64,000 bases of DNA. Source: M55B118 sp964501715 (GTDB taxonomy: Bacteria > Bacillota_I > Bacilli_A > Izemoplasmatales > Izemoplasmataceae). The stretch spans positions 70,102 to 134,101 of the forward strand of contig CAZCTR010000002.1 of the NCBI GenBank assembly GCA_964501715.1. The letters are read 5' to 3'. Each line of letters starts with the position of its first letter. Position 1 is the stretch's first letter. Below the pieces are notes generated by a model. The model ran no database searches. It was not told where the DNA came from and saw nothing but the letters and a program-made list of their open reading frames with translations. This document shows, piece by piece, positions 15,734-23,359 of the stretch. The position numbers were made by a program, and so were the translations under genes.

Positions 15734-16009
15734 ATGCATATCAAAAAAGGGGACCGCCGTTTCTACATCGACAATGAACAAGGGGAGATCGTGGCTTACT
15801 TGGAGTTCGGTTTCGAGGATTCTAAGACATTGATCGCGAACTCCACCTTTGTCGATCCATCCCTCAGGGGGCAAGGGGTCGCAAAAGAGCTTCTTGATGT
15901 GTTTGCGCGTTTCGCCCGGGACAATGGATACAAAGTGCGTCCGCTTTGTTCATATGTGGTCAAGGCCTTTGAAGTGAGTGACGCATATGACGACATCAAA
16001 ACTTCATGA
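15734..16009 (+). CDS. Small GNAT-type N-acetyltransferase (YidJ-like)
   Basis: This 91-residue protein belongs to the short GCN5-related family (Acetyltransf_CG). It has EIVAYLEFGF, then FVDPSLRGQGVAKELLDVF with the acetyl-CoA-binding R-G-Q-G-x-A loop, then VRPLCSYVVKAFE with the conserved C-S-Y-V segment. The whole protein is one minimal acetyltransferase core, as usual for the family. It is monocistronic, divergent from perR, and ends in a bidirectional terminator. Members are structurally known but their substrates are not. Confidence 0.88.
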   Translation: MHIKKGDRRFYIDNEQGEIVAYLEFGFEDSKTLIANSTFVDPSLRGQGVAKELLDVFARFARDNGYKVRPLCSYVVKAFEVSDAYDDIKTS

Positions 16010-16011
16010 TT

Positions 16012-16043
16012 AAAAAAAGTGCAGAACATGTCTGCACTTTTTT
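16012..16043. terminator. Bidirectional terminator
   Basis: A GTGCAGA/TCTGCAC hairpin has an A-run before it and a T-run after it, between two convergent genes. Confidence 0.87.
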
Positions 16044-16335
16044 ATACCATGAGCAGCTGGACAATCATCATGCCCAGCGCGAAGACGGTGTTGAATATGC
16101 CTGTCTTGAATGCGATATTCAACACCGTTTGGTTTCTGGTGTCGAGCTGTTTGCGGTCTGCGGTCCTTGTGAAGACGATCGAGATGGCTCCGATCGCAAT
16201 GCCGTAATTTCTAAGTAGCACCACACCGGTGCCGAGACTGAAAACGAAGCCGATGATGGAGAAAACAAGGATGACTATCAGGGCGATGACCGCAAAGACC
16301 ATCGCGACGAGTATGTCTCTGTTCAATGAATGCAT
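16042..16335 (-). CDS. Small membrane protein of unknown function
   Basis: This 97-residue protein has three hydrophobic stretches (about 8-34, 36-56 and 74-96) separated by a short basic loop (RTADRKQLDTRNQ). I recognise no family. AAGGAGG lies six bases upstream of the ATG, so translation should be efficient. It is monocistronic and shares the bidirectional terminator with the small acetyltransferase gene. It lies downstream of the betaine transporter terminator, so it is not part of that operon. Confidence 0.7.
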   Translation of the reverse strand: MHSLNRDILVAMVFAVIALIVILVFSIIGFVFSLGTGVVLLRNYGIAIGAISIVFTRTADRKQLDTRNQTVLNIAFKTGIFNTVFALGMMIVQLLMV

Positions 16336-16388
16336 GTCTGACCTCCTTCCAACTCATTATATCTCAAACCGCTATCCAGTGAAAGACC

Positions 16389-16420
16389 AAAAAAACATCC
16401 GGATTTTTCCGGATGTTTTT
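16389..16420 (-). terminator. Terminator of the betaine transporter genes
   Basis: A CATCCGG/CCGGATG hairpin is followed on the minus strand by a T-run, seven bases after the ATPase gene stop. Confidence 0.9.
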
Positions 16421-16426
16421 GCATGG

Positions 16427-17602
16427 TCACTTTGCGAGTTCTTCCACGACGTCGTCGTATCCTAAAACGCCTCTCAGACGACCCTTGCCGTCAATGACCG
16501 GAAGGTCATAGGTCGCGGATTTAAGGTGGGTCCATGCTTCATGCAGATAAGCGTTTCTGTAAATTGCGGTATCATCGTTCTTGATGTGCGACTTGATGGT
16601 TTTGCTCTTGGACTTATTGAGCTGTTCGAGGGTGGTGTAGCCGAGGAATTTCCTGTTCTTGTCGATGACATAACAGTATTCGAGTTTTTTATCCTCAAGC
16701 GTCTTGCGCGCCTCTTCGACGGTGGTGTCTTCCTTCAACACATGATCCGCTTTCGTCATGATGCTCCTGACTTTGAGGACACGTGTCTTGTCGACATCGG
16801 CGATGAATTTTTCGACGTAATCGTTCGCGGGTTTTTCAAAGAAATCGCTGGGTGGACCGATCTGGACGATTTCCGCGTCCTTCATGAGGGCGATGCGATC
16901 ACCCATGCGGAAGGCTTCGTTCATGTCGTGGGTGATGAAGACGATGGTGCGGTCCATTTCGTCCTCAAGTTTCAAGAGTTCGTTCTGCATCTCGCGGCGG
17001 ATCAAGGGGTCAAGTGCGCTGTAGGGCTCATCCATGAGCAGAAGCTCAGGGTCGTTCGTGAGCGCCCGGGCGAGACCGACACGCTGTCTCATCCCGCCGG
17101 AGAGTTGCCTTGGGGCATGATTCTCCCAACCGTCGAGGCCGACAAGCCTGATGGCATCCATCGCTTTTTCATAGCGTTCCTCTTCACTGACTTTTTGCAC
17201 TTCAAGCGGATATTCCACGTTTTTGAGCACTGTCCTGTGAGAGAGAAGTCCGAAATGCTGGAAAACCATGGACGTATCGTTCCTGCGGTATTTGCGCAGT
17301 TCTTCTTTTGTCATGTCGAGCAGGCTCACGCCTCCGACCAAGATATCGCCCCTCGCAGGACGGTTCAGAAGGTTCAATGTGCGGATAAATGAGCTCTTTC
17401 CGCTACCGGAAAGGCCGACGATGACGAACATCTCGCCTTCCTCTATATCGAAATTCACGTTGCGGACGGCCACTGTGGCGCCCGTCTTAATGCGGATTTC
17501 CTCAGCGGTCATGTCTTCGTCAATCAGTTGCAAGGCCGCTTCTTTTTGCCGGTGTGAGCCGAAAATGACGCTGAGATTCTCCACTTTGACATCTTTAGCC
17601 AT
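16427..17602 (-). CDS. opuAA: Glycine betaine/proline ABC transporter, ATP-binding protein
   Basis: This 391-residue ATPase of the OpuAA/ProV/BusAA family drives uptake of compatible solutes. It has Walker A GLSGSGKSS near residue 61, signature LSGGMRQRVGLARA and Walker B LLLMDEPYSALDP. Two CBS motifs occupy about residues 275-391, which in relatives sense ionic strength or bind nucleotides. GGAGGG lies five bases upstream of the ATG at 17602. The start overlaps the permease stop by eight bases. It probably forms a complex with the permease and either of two binding proteins encoded upstream. Confidence 0.95.
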   Translation of the reverse strand: MAKDVKVENLSVIFGSHRQKEAALQLIDEDMTAEEIRIKTGATVAVRNVNFDIEEGEMFVIVGLSGSGKSSFIRTLNLLNRPARGDILVGGVSLLDMTKEELRKYRRNDTSMVFQHFGLLSHRTVLKNVEYPLEVQKVSEEERYEKAMDAIRLVGLDGWENHAPRQLSGGMRQRVGLARALTNDPELLLMDEPYSALDPLIRREMQNELLKLEDEMDRTIVFITHDMNEAFRMGDRIALMKDAEIVQIGPPSDFFEKPANDYVEKFIADVDKTRVLKVRSIMTKADHVLKEDTTVEEARKTLEDKKLEYCYVIDKNRKFLGYTTLEQLNKSKSKTIKSHIKNDDTAIYRNAYLHEAWTHLKSATYDLPVIDGKGRLRGVLGYDDVVEELAK

Positions 17603-18479
17603 CCAATCCCTCCGTTTGGTCAAATTTGTTGGCGATACCTTGAAGGACCCTGTCAAGCACGATGGCCAGGAACACTACGGCGAGTCCGGCGACGAAACCG
17701 TCACCGACCTCGATCTGCCGTATGGCCACAAGCACGACTTGACCGAGACCTTGCGCGCCGATCATGGATGATATGACAACCATGGCGACGGCCATCATGG
17801 TCGTCTGGTTGACCCCGGCGGCGATGGTCGCAAGCGCCTGGGGCAGTTCAATCTTGAAAAGCAGTTGGAGCGGGGTGGAACCAAACGCCTGTCCGGCTTC
17901 ACGCACTTCCTCCTGGACATTGTTGATGCCGAGGTAGGTCAGCCTGATCAGCGGTGGCACCGCGTAGATGGTGGTCGCAAAGACCGCCGGCACTCGTCCG
18001 ATCCCCAGCAGCATGAGTGCAGGGATCAGATAGACGAACGAGGGCAGCGTCTGCATCATGTCGAGAATGGGCTTGAGCACTGCGGCGAACGGTTTGAACT
18101 TGGACATGAGGATGCCCACTGGCAGCCCTCCGAAAAAGCTGATGGCGACACTGATCAGGATGATCGCCAAGGTGTAGATCATCTCGTCCCAAAGACCGAA
18201 CACACCGATCATGGCCACAAGGACACCAAGAAGCACCCCGGTGCCGATTTTCCCGTAAAGCCTCCATCCTATATAGATGATGGCGAGGACATAGAGCCAC
18301 CACGGGATGATTTCAAGCACGAAACCGACCCCGTCGAATAAGGCGATGATGACGAACCGGACGAAATCGAAAAACCATGAGAATGTCGCGTTGAGCCAAT
18401 CTACGAACCTGTCTATGACTCCTGCGATCTGGTCGTTGAATTCCAGAAGTGATGGGAATCTTACAATTGTGTCATACAT
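17595..18479 (-). CDS. opuAB: Glycine betaine/proline ABC transporter, permease
   Basis: This 294-residue membrane subunit resembles ProW/OpuAB. Six or seven hydrophobic segments start at about residue 40. The coupling-helix region reads NVQEEVREAGQAFGSTPLQLLFKIELPQA. Unlike the lactococcal BusAB protein there is no fused binding domain; binding proteins are separate genes. AAGGAG lies nine bases upstream of the ATG. The gene has its own promoter downstream of busR, which would let BusR control transporter and binding protein separately. Confidence 0.94.
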   Translation of the reverse strand: MYDTIVRFPSLLEFNDQIAGVIDRFVDWLNATFSWFFDFVRFVIIALFDGVGFVLEIIPWWLYVLAIIYIGWRLYGKIGTGVLLGVLVAMIGVFGLWDEMIYTLAIILISVAISFFGGLPVGILMSKFKPFAAVLKPILDMMQTLPSFVYLIPALMLLGIGRVPAVFATTIYAVPPLIRLTYLGINNVQEEVREAGQAFGSTPLQLLFKIELPQALATIAAGVNQTTMMAVAMVVISSMIGAQGLGQVVLVAIRQIEVGDGFVAGLAVVFLAIVLDRVLQGIANKFDQTEGLDG

Positions 18480-18516
18480 GGAATCTTTCTCCTTTCAGTG
18501 TTGAAGTGCTTGCGTG

Positions 18517-18531
18517 GTGTGTTTTTCACAC
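18517..18531. repeat. Short inverted repeat in the opuAB leader
   Basis: GTGTG-5-CACAC lies between the promoter and the start of the permease gene. It is a possible operator or small hairpin, and its function is unknown. Confidence 0.4.
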
Positions 18532-18562
18532 GGATTTGTCATACGGGTCTCTTATTACCTAA

Positions 18563-18591
18563 ATCGTACCACTCCGAGAAAAGGTTGTAAA
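18563..18591 (-). promoter_or_regulatory. Promoter of opuAB-opuAA
   Basis: TTTACA (18591-18586) and TACGAT (18568-18563) are separated by 17 bases on the minus strand in the busR-opuAB intergenic region. Confidence 0.65.
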
Positions 18592-18635
18592 GGAAATCAG
18601 GAGATGCAATCAGTTCATACCCCTTGAAAAGCCGT

Positions 18636-19256
18636 TCATGATTCACGTCCCAGCAGGGTCATGGTGTTCACTTTGACAGAATCGTCGCCGAGCACGTAAA
18701 GGGTCATGCCGACTTCGAGTTGCAATTTGGGATTGGGGGCCTGATAAAGATGTCCGTCCTGTTCGACCGCCAATACGAGCCCCTGGGTTTCGTTCCAGAA
18801 TCTCAGGCTGCTCAGAGTCTCCCCGATCACCTTGTCGTCCCTGTCGAGCTTCACAGTGAAATAATCGAAGGGGAATGCATCGCTCTTCGATGTCTCAAGC
18901 AGACGCTTGACGTGTTTCTCGAGCATCCTGTGCACCCGTTCGCTTTCATTGAGAAGCTCTTGGGTGTCGGTGAACAGCCGGTGGGTCTCATGTTGTTTCT
19001 TGTACTGTTCAATATAGAGTTTTGCGGCCTTGCGGCTCAATACATAGATGCCGCTGCGCGGCCGGACCTCCACAGCGCCTATGTTGGTAAGGAGGCGCAT
19101 GGCTTTTCGGATGGTTTCGCTGGACACACCGTACTCGCTTGCCAGAAGGGACCTGCCCCTGAGTTTCGCACCTTCCTTGACCTGATAAGAGACGATTTGT
19201 TTGGCGAGTTCGTAGGCGATTTTCTGATAGCGTGGTTCCTTTTTCTTTTCCTGCAT
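18636..19256 (-). CDS. busR: BusR-type osmoregulator: GntR winged helix plus RCK_C domain
   Basis: The 206-residue protein has a GntR-type winged helix (RYQKIAYELAKQIVSYQ, then LLASEYGVSSETIRKAMRLL) at residues 8-75. A helical linker to about residue 120 leads to a C-terminal TrkA-C/RCK_C domain (YFTVKLDRDDKVIGETLSSL, then GMTLYVLGDD). This is the architecture of BusR of streptococci and lactococci, which represses betaine uptake when bound to cyclic di-AMP. The position between a betaine-binding-protein gene and the transporter genes fits. The start at 19256 has GAGGAG seven bases upstream. Cyclic di-AMP binding is inferred from the family. Confidence 0.9.
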   Translation of the reverse strand: MQEKKKEPRYQKIAYELAKQIVSYQVKEGAKLRGRSLLASEYGVSSETIRKAMRLLTNIGAVEVRPRSGIYVLSRKAAKLYIEQYKKQHETHRLFTDTQELLNESERVHRMLEKHVKRLLETSKSDAFPFDYFTVKLDRDDKVIGETLSSLRFWNETQGLVLAVEQDGHLYQAPNPKLQLEVGMTLYVLGDDSVKVNTMTLLGRES

Positions 19257-19282
19257 GATAAAACTCCTCTTCCACCACTTTT

Positions 19283-19321
19283 GCACCCTGAGGGGCGGGA
19301 ACCTCCCGCCCCTCAGGGTGC
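19283..19321. repeat. Perfect 18-bp inverted repeat
   Basis: Positions 19283-19300 and 19304-19321 are perfect reverse complements with a three-base loop, very GC-rich (core AGGGGCGGGA). No T-run follows on either strand. In the binding-protein/busR intergenic RNA this would be a very stable hairpin. Confidence 0.9.
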
Positions 19322-19346
19322 AGACAACCGGATACCGGTTGTCTGC
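19320..19346. repeat. Perfect 12-bp inverted repeat adjoining the first
   Basis: GCAGACAACCGG and its complement flank a three-base loop. The repeat begins ten bases downstream of the binding-protein stop and shares two bases with the 18-bp repeat, giving two stacked hairpins. Confidence 0.9.
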
Positions 19347-19355
19347 GAAAGAGCA

Positions 19356-20345
19356 TTATTCGATGGCGGCCTTGACATTGTTTTCAACGTCTTCAGGCAC
19401 CCACTCTGTCCATAGGTCCTCGTATTCTGTAAGGAAATAGATGGCCGCTTCTCTTGGCGTTGCATCATTGTCGCGCATGTAGGCGAGCGCTTCTGAGGTG
19501 ATCGCGGACGATGTCTCGTAGTGGCTCAGGAAGTCTGTGACATCGGGGAAACGGTCACGGAATCCGGCCGTGATGATGACGGTGACATCCTGGGGAGGCA
19601 AGTTCCCGCGTCCCCGCTCGTCATCGGCTGACTCGAATTCGATCTCATCTTCCAAAAGGTAGAGGTCTAGCTGGCCCAGGATCCATGTCGGTTCCCAGTT
19701 GTAGCCGACCCATGGCTCTTCGTCCTGATAGGCGCTCATGAGCGTGGAATTCAGGGTCGCGGTGGATTCGAGCGGACGGAATTCGAAATGCTCGACCAGT
19801 TCGGGATAGTCTTCCTCGTTCTCGAACTTGTTCTGAAGGAAAGCTGTGGCGGCCCATCCCGAGGGTCCACCGTAGATGACGCCTTTGTCCTCTTCGGGAT
19901 CCCAGTTGTTGACCTCAGGGTCCGGGAAAAGTTCCTTGTGGTCCACAAGGGCCTGGATTGTGGTCAGATCGGGATAATCATCGAGCAGGTACTCGGGGAT
20001 ATAGAGGCCTTGGTAGTTGTCGTCGAAGTTGACGGACACTTCTTCATAGCGTCCCTCCGCAAGGTCATCCTCATATGAAGGGATGTTGCCGCTCCACATC
20101 TCGAGGTTCACATCGAGGTCCCCGGTGATCATGGATTGCGTGATGACGGGTGTGTCGGCCTGTGTGATGTTCACACTGTGGCCATACCCTTCTTCTATGA
20201 TGAGTTTGGCGACTTGATTGTGAAATTCGTTGCTTTCCCAATCCCCTTCGGCAAGGTTGATCTCGTCTCCGCCGCATGCTGCGAGGGTGAAAACGATTGT
20301 GATCGCAAGGATTGGAAGCGTGATGCGTCTAAAAAAGTTTTTCAT
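19356..20345 (-). CDS. Glycine betaine-binding lipoprotein, copy 1
   Basis: This 329-residue solute-binding protein is of the ProX/OpuAC (OpuAC) family. A lipoprotein signal peptide ends in LAAC near residue 24. Conserved motifs are QADTPVITQSMITGDLDVNLEMW, GVIYGGPSGWAAT and GYNWEPTW, with the Trp and Tyr residues that form the aromatic cage for quaternary ammonium in relatives. AAGGAGG is seven bases upstream. It has its own promoter and is followed by paired hairpins and busR. It is about two-thirds identical by eye to the neighbouring copy 2. Confidence 0.93.
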   Translation of the reverse strand: MKNFFRRITLPILAITIVFTLAACGGDEINLAEGDWESNEFHNQVAKLIIEEGYGHSVNITQADTPVITQSMITGDLDVNLEMWSGNIPSYEDDLAEGRYEEVSVNFDDNYQGLYIPEYLLDDYPDLTTIQALVDHKELFPDPEVNNWDPEEDKGVIYGGPSGWAATAFLQNKFENEEDYPELVEHFEFRPLESTATLNSTLMSAYQDEEPWVGYNWEPTWILGQLDLYLLEDEIEFESADDERGRGNLPPQDVTVIITAGFRDRFPDVTDFLSHYETSSAITSEALAYMRDNDATPREAAIYFLTEYEDLWTEWVPEDVENNVKAAIE

Positions 20346-20377
20346 GATAAATCCTCCTTTTTTTATTTACAACCCAT

Positions 20378-20406
20378 ATTATACTCCTAAGTTGTCAGTT
20401 TGTAAA
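20378..20406 (-). promoter_or_regulatory. Promoter of betaine-binding protein copy 1
   Basis: TTTACA (20406-20401) and TATAAT (20383-20378) are separated by 17 bases. The -10 region is bracketed by TTTACAA (20406-20400) and TTGTAAA (20372-20366), a seven-base inverted repeat that might bind a repressor. Confidence 0.8.
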
Positions 20407-20437
20407 GTCCTTTTCCCTTTTTTGTTCAAACATCACA

Positions 20438-20469
20438 TAAAAAAGGATGCCATGATGCGTGGCATCCTT
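20438..20469 (-). terminator. Terminator after betaine-binding protein copy 2
   Basis: An AAGGATGCCA/TGGCATCCTT hairpin is followed on the minus strand by a T-run. It separates the two binding-protein transcripts. Confidence 0.9.
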
Positions 20470-20492
20470 GATAACAAGGGAATGGACGGGAC

Positions 20493-21497
20493 TTATTCAT
20501 CCAAAGCGGACAATATGTCCTCTTCGACGTCCTCGGGCACCCAATCGGTCCAAAGGTCCTCATATTCATCCAAGAACCATTGAGCGGCCTCGTCCGCATC
20601 CACATCATTTTCCTGCATGTAGGCAAGCCCTTCACTGGTGAGTTCCGAAGAGGTTTCATAGTGGCTCAAGAAAGCGTGCACATCGGGGTGACGCTCTTCA
20701 AAACCGTCTGTCACCACGACTGTGACTTCCTGAGACGGAAGGTTTCCGACACCTTCTTCATGGGTGTCCCTGGAATATTCGAGTTCATCCTCCAAAAGCA
20801 CCATGTCATAAAGGCCCATGATCCAAGTCGGCTCCCAGTTGTAGCCGACCCAGGGTTCTTCGCTTTCATAGGCGTCGGTGAGCGTGGTGTTCAGTGTCGC
20901 TGTGGATTCCAGCGGCCAGAAATCGAAATGTTCGATCAGCTCACCGTAATCCTCTTCATTTTCGAATTTGTTCTGCAAAAATCCGGTGGCCGCGAAGCCG
21001 GAAGGCCCACCATAGATGATGGCCTTGTCCTCATCGGGGTCCCATCCAGATATCTCGGGGTGTTCGAAGAGATGCTTGTAATCAGGCAGGTCCTGGATGG
21101 TCTGGAGGCCCGGATAGTCCTCTTGCAGATAAGCGGGGATGTAGAATCCCTGGGCGTTGTCGTCGAAATTGACCGAAATCTCATGGTAATGTCCGTCTTC
21201 GAGATCCTCATCATAAGTCGCCACATTGTCACTCCACATCTCGACATTCACATCAAGATCGCCGTTGATGAGCGATTGCGTGACGACGGGTGTGTCAGCG
21301 GTGGTGATGTCCACCGTCTTGTCATAGCCTTCTTCCAATATGAAAGCGACAATCTGGTTGTGGAATTCATGGCTTGCCCAATCTCCCTGCGCGAGGTCGA
21401 TGGTCGAATCGTCTCCCATGCCATTACACGCGCCAAGGGTCACAATCAGGACTGCAGCTGTCACCAGCAGCCAAACTCTCTTGATCCATGTGCGCAT
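20493..21497 (-). CDS. Glycine betaine-binding lipoprotein, copy 2
   Basis: This is a paralogue of the next gene, 334 residues, with a lipoprotein signal peptide (lipobox LGAC at about residue 24). It has the same motif series: TADTPVVTQSLINGDLDVNVEMW, AIIYGGPSGFAAT and GYNWEPTW. The mature protein is strongly acidic. AAGGAGG lies nine bases upstream of the ATG. It has its own promoter and terminator, so it is regulated apart from copy 1. No second permease or ATPase is near, so both copies probably feed one transporter, perhaps with different substrate preference. Confidence 0.93.
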   Translation of the reverse strand: MRTWIKRVWLLVTAAVLIVTLGACNGMGDDSTIDLAQGDWASHEFHNQIVAFILEEGYDKTVDITTADTPVVTQSLINGDLDVNVEMWSDNVATYDEDLEDGHYHEISVNFDDNAQGFYIPAYLQEDYPGLQTIQDLPDYKHLFEHPEISGWDPDEDKAIIYGGPSGFAATGFLQNKFENEEDYGELIEHFDFWPLESTATLNTTLTDAYESEEPWVGYNWEPTWIMGLYDMVLLEDELEYSRDTHEEGVGNLPSQEVTVVVTDGFEERHPDVHAFLSHYETSSELTSEGLAYMQENDVDADEAAQWFLDEYEDLWTDWVPEDVEEDILSALDE

Positions 21498-21538
21498 GGA
21501 TGTATGCCTCCTTTCAAGCTATTTGTTTTTCTACTTTC

Positions 21539-21566
21539 ATGATAACAAACTCATCTCACCTGTCAA
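21539..21566 (-). promoter_or_regulatory. Promoter of betaine-binding protein copy 2
   Basis: TTGACA (21566-21561) and TATCAT (21544-21539) are spaced 16 bases apart on the minus strand. Confidence 0.7.
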
Positions 21567-21609
21567 AAAAACCGGCACAACCAGCGGTCGATAGGGCCTT
21601 GGGAAGACG

Positions 21610-21930
21610 TCAATCGATTTCGATGACCCGATCGGTCCGAACAGGACCGTCTTCTGTTCTGATTTCGCGGTTCAAGGCGTCCGCGTCCATGATCCTTGTG
21701 AAAAGCGTATGGCGCGCGCCAGCATCGAAATAAAGGATGCGCACCGGCTCTTTTTTTCGCATGGCCTCTTCAAGGCGGTATTGATTCGCCTGCGCCTGAT
21801 CATCCGAAAGGGCAGGCATGGTCTCGCGGACATTTTCGCCGAGGACTTCCCTGAGCGCCTCTCTCTGGGGCTCGAGGGCCTCGAAGGGAAGCCACTTCAG
21901 CATCTTCCTGTCATGATAGACCCTAGCCAT
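21610..21930 (-). CDS. yolD: YolD-like protein
   Basis: This 106-residue protein carries the YolD-like domain (HDRKMLKWLPFEALEPQREAL near residue 5, and a beta-rich C-terminus ending RVIEID). It starts at the ATG 21930-21928, overlapping the polymerase stop by eight bases. In Bacillus and Staphylococcus, YolD-type genes follow UvrX/YqjW Y-family polymerases in the same way and are thought to assist them, as UmuD does UmuC. The role is inferred from this conserved pairing. Confidence 0.85.
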   Translation of the reverse strand: MARVYHDRKMLKWLPFEALEPQREALREVLGENVRETMPALSDDQAQANQYRLEEAMRKKEPVRILYFDAGARHTLFTRIMDADALNREIRTEDGPVRTDRVIEID

Positions 21931-23200
21931 GGTGTCCACCGACCAATGTCGAGCGCTCGCGTGCCCTCGCTGAGGGTTCATAGGAGGTGAGGCGGAGCGC
22001 CCGGGTTTTCCCGAAGCGCGCCTTGATGGAATCCATGGCCTCGAAGAGGGCGCGCTCGCCTTCCTTCGCGACACGGTCCTCAAACAGCGCGAGCTGGATC
22101 TCTGCGCGCCTGTCCTCAAGCCCGGTGAGCCGGACACCGACTTTGCGGATGAGCACGCCCTCGTAGTGGCGTGCGAAGAGCTTCATGACCGCCTCGTGGA
22201 TCGCATCCGGATGGTCCATGGCTTCAAAAAGGCGCATCTGTCGGGAGAAACCGCCGCCCCCGTCCGTGGCGGAATAGCCCACATGAAGATGGACTGTGCT
22301 GGCCTTCTTGCCGATGAAACGCAATTTCTCGCACGCCTCGTCGCTCATCTCCCTGAGCACCGGGTGCACCATCGCCTCGTCATAGTCCTGGAAAAGCACC
22401 TGCGAGAGCCCGACACTCTTCTGCCTGTCCGGACGGTCGGGGATTCCCTCTTTGATGATGGATCCATCGATGCCGTGGGCGTGATGATAGAGCTCGTCGC
22501 CCATGACGCCAAAGTGGCGGATGAGCGTCTCCCTTCTTCCGTTCGCGATGTCGCCGACTGTGAACATCCCGAGTGCGTTCAGACGTTTTTCCATCCGGGC
22601 CCCTATCCCCCACATCTTCGAAAGGGGACGGACCGGCCATAGTTTGTCCTTGACATCCTCATGACGCCATTCGGCCATGCCCGAGGGGTTCTTCTTGCTT
22701 TCGAGGTCGAGGGCGAGCTTGGAGAGAAGGAGGTTGTCGCCAAGGCCGGCGGTCGAGGGGATGCCGGTCGAAACCAGGATGCGTCTGCGGATCATCGCAA
22801 CGACTTCCGCGGCATCCATCTTGTAGTAGGAGAGATATTCGGTGAGGTCGAGGAAAGCCTCGTCGATGCTGTAGATGTGAAGGTCCTCGGGCGCGACGTG
22901 CTTGAGATATATGCCGGCGATGGCCGAAGAGACCTCCAGATAGCGCCTCATCCTCGGCTTTGCGATGATGAGGTTCTTCACTTTCGGCATCTCATGAAGA
23001 CGCAGCCGGTTCGGGACCCCTCTTGCCTTGAGATAGGGCGTGACCGCGAGGACGATGCTGCCGCCGCCTCTCGATTCGTCGGCGACGATCAGGGGCGTCT
23101 TGAACGGGTCAAGTCCGCGGTCGACGCATTCGACCGACGCATAGAAACTCTTGAGGTCGATGATGGCGACCTCCCTTCTGAGACGGTTGACATCAGGCAT
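21923..23200 (-). CDS. uvrX: Y-family DNA polymerase, UvrX/UmuC-like
   Basis: This is an error-prone translesion polymerase of 425 residues. It shows the palm motifs IIDLKSFYASVE (with the first catalytic aspartate) and IYSIDEAFLDLT (catalytic D-E), and the thumb helix-hairpin-helix region SKMWGIGARMEKRLNALGM. A C-terminal little-finger domain follows. AAGGAGG lies eight bases upstream of the ATG. Length and the following yolD gene point to the UvrX/YqjW group rather than housekeeping DinB. I found no clear LexA box upstream, so damage induction is not shown. Confidence 0.92.
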   Translation of the reverse strand: MPDVNRLRREVAIIDLKSFYASVECVDRGLDPFKTPLIVADESRGGGSIVLAVTPYLKARGVPNRLRLHEMPKVKNLIIAKPRMRRYLEVSSAIAGIYLKHVAPEDLHIYSIDEAFLDLTEYLSYYKMDAAEVVAMIRRRILVSTGIPSTAGLGDNLLLSKLALDLESKKNPSGMAEWRHEDVKDKLWPVRPLSKMWGIGARMEKRLNALGMFTVGDIANGRRETLIRHFGVMGDELYHHAHGIDGSIIKEGIPDRPDRQKSVGLSQVLFQDYDEAMVHPVLREMSDEACEKLRFIGKKASTVHLHVGYSATDGGGGFSRQMRLFEAMDHPDAIHEAVMKLFARHYEGVLIRKVGVRLTGLEDRRAEIQLALFEDRVAKEGERALFEAMDSIKARFGKTRALRLTSYEPSARARERSTLVGGHHG

Positions 23201-23335
23201 TCAAAACACCTCCTTCAGATTTGATTCCATTCTATCACCGGAAGGGTTGAAAAATAACCATTGACATGTCCGCCTTTTTTTGAGACATAGGACCGGCCGC
23301 GGTTTTCGACTCTTTGAAATGTTTTTATAAAAAAA

Positions 23336-23359
23336 CATCCCGGATTCATGTCCGGGATG
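23336..23359 (-). terminator. Terminator of the hisS-rluD operon
   Basis: A CATCCCGG/CCGGGATG hairpin is followed on the minus strand by a T-run. The rluD stop codon lies in its loop. Confidence 0.9.

Noticed and set aside
20345..20493. One of the two betaine-binding-protein genes as a decaying duplicate
   Set aside because: Both have intact signal peptides, all ligand motifs, strong ribosome binding sites and separate promoters.
16366..21607. A shared BusR operator in the three betaine promoters
   Set aside because: GTGTG-5-CACAC, TTTACAA/TTGTAAA and TTTGTT/AACAAA repeats occur singly but none is common to all promoters.
23221..23335. A LexA box upstream of uvrX
   Set aside because: No GAAC-N4-GTTC type palindrome is present; the only palindrome seen, GACATGTC, does not fit.
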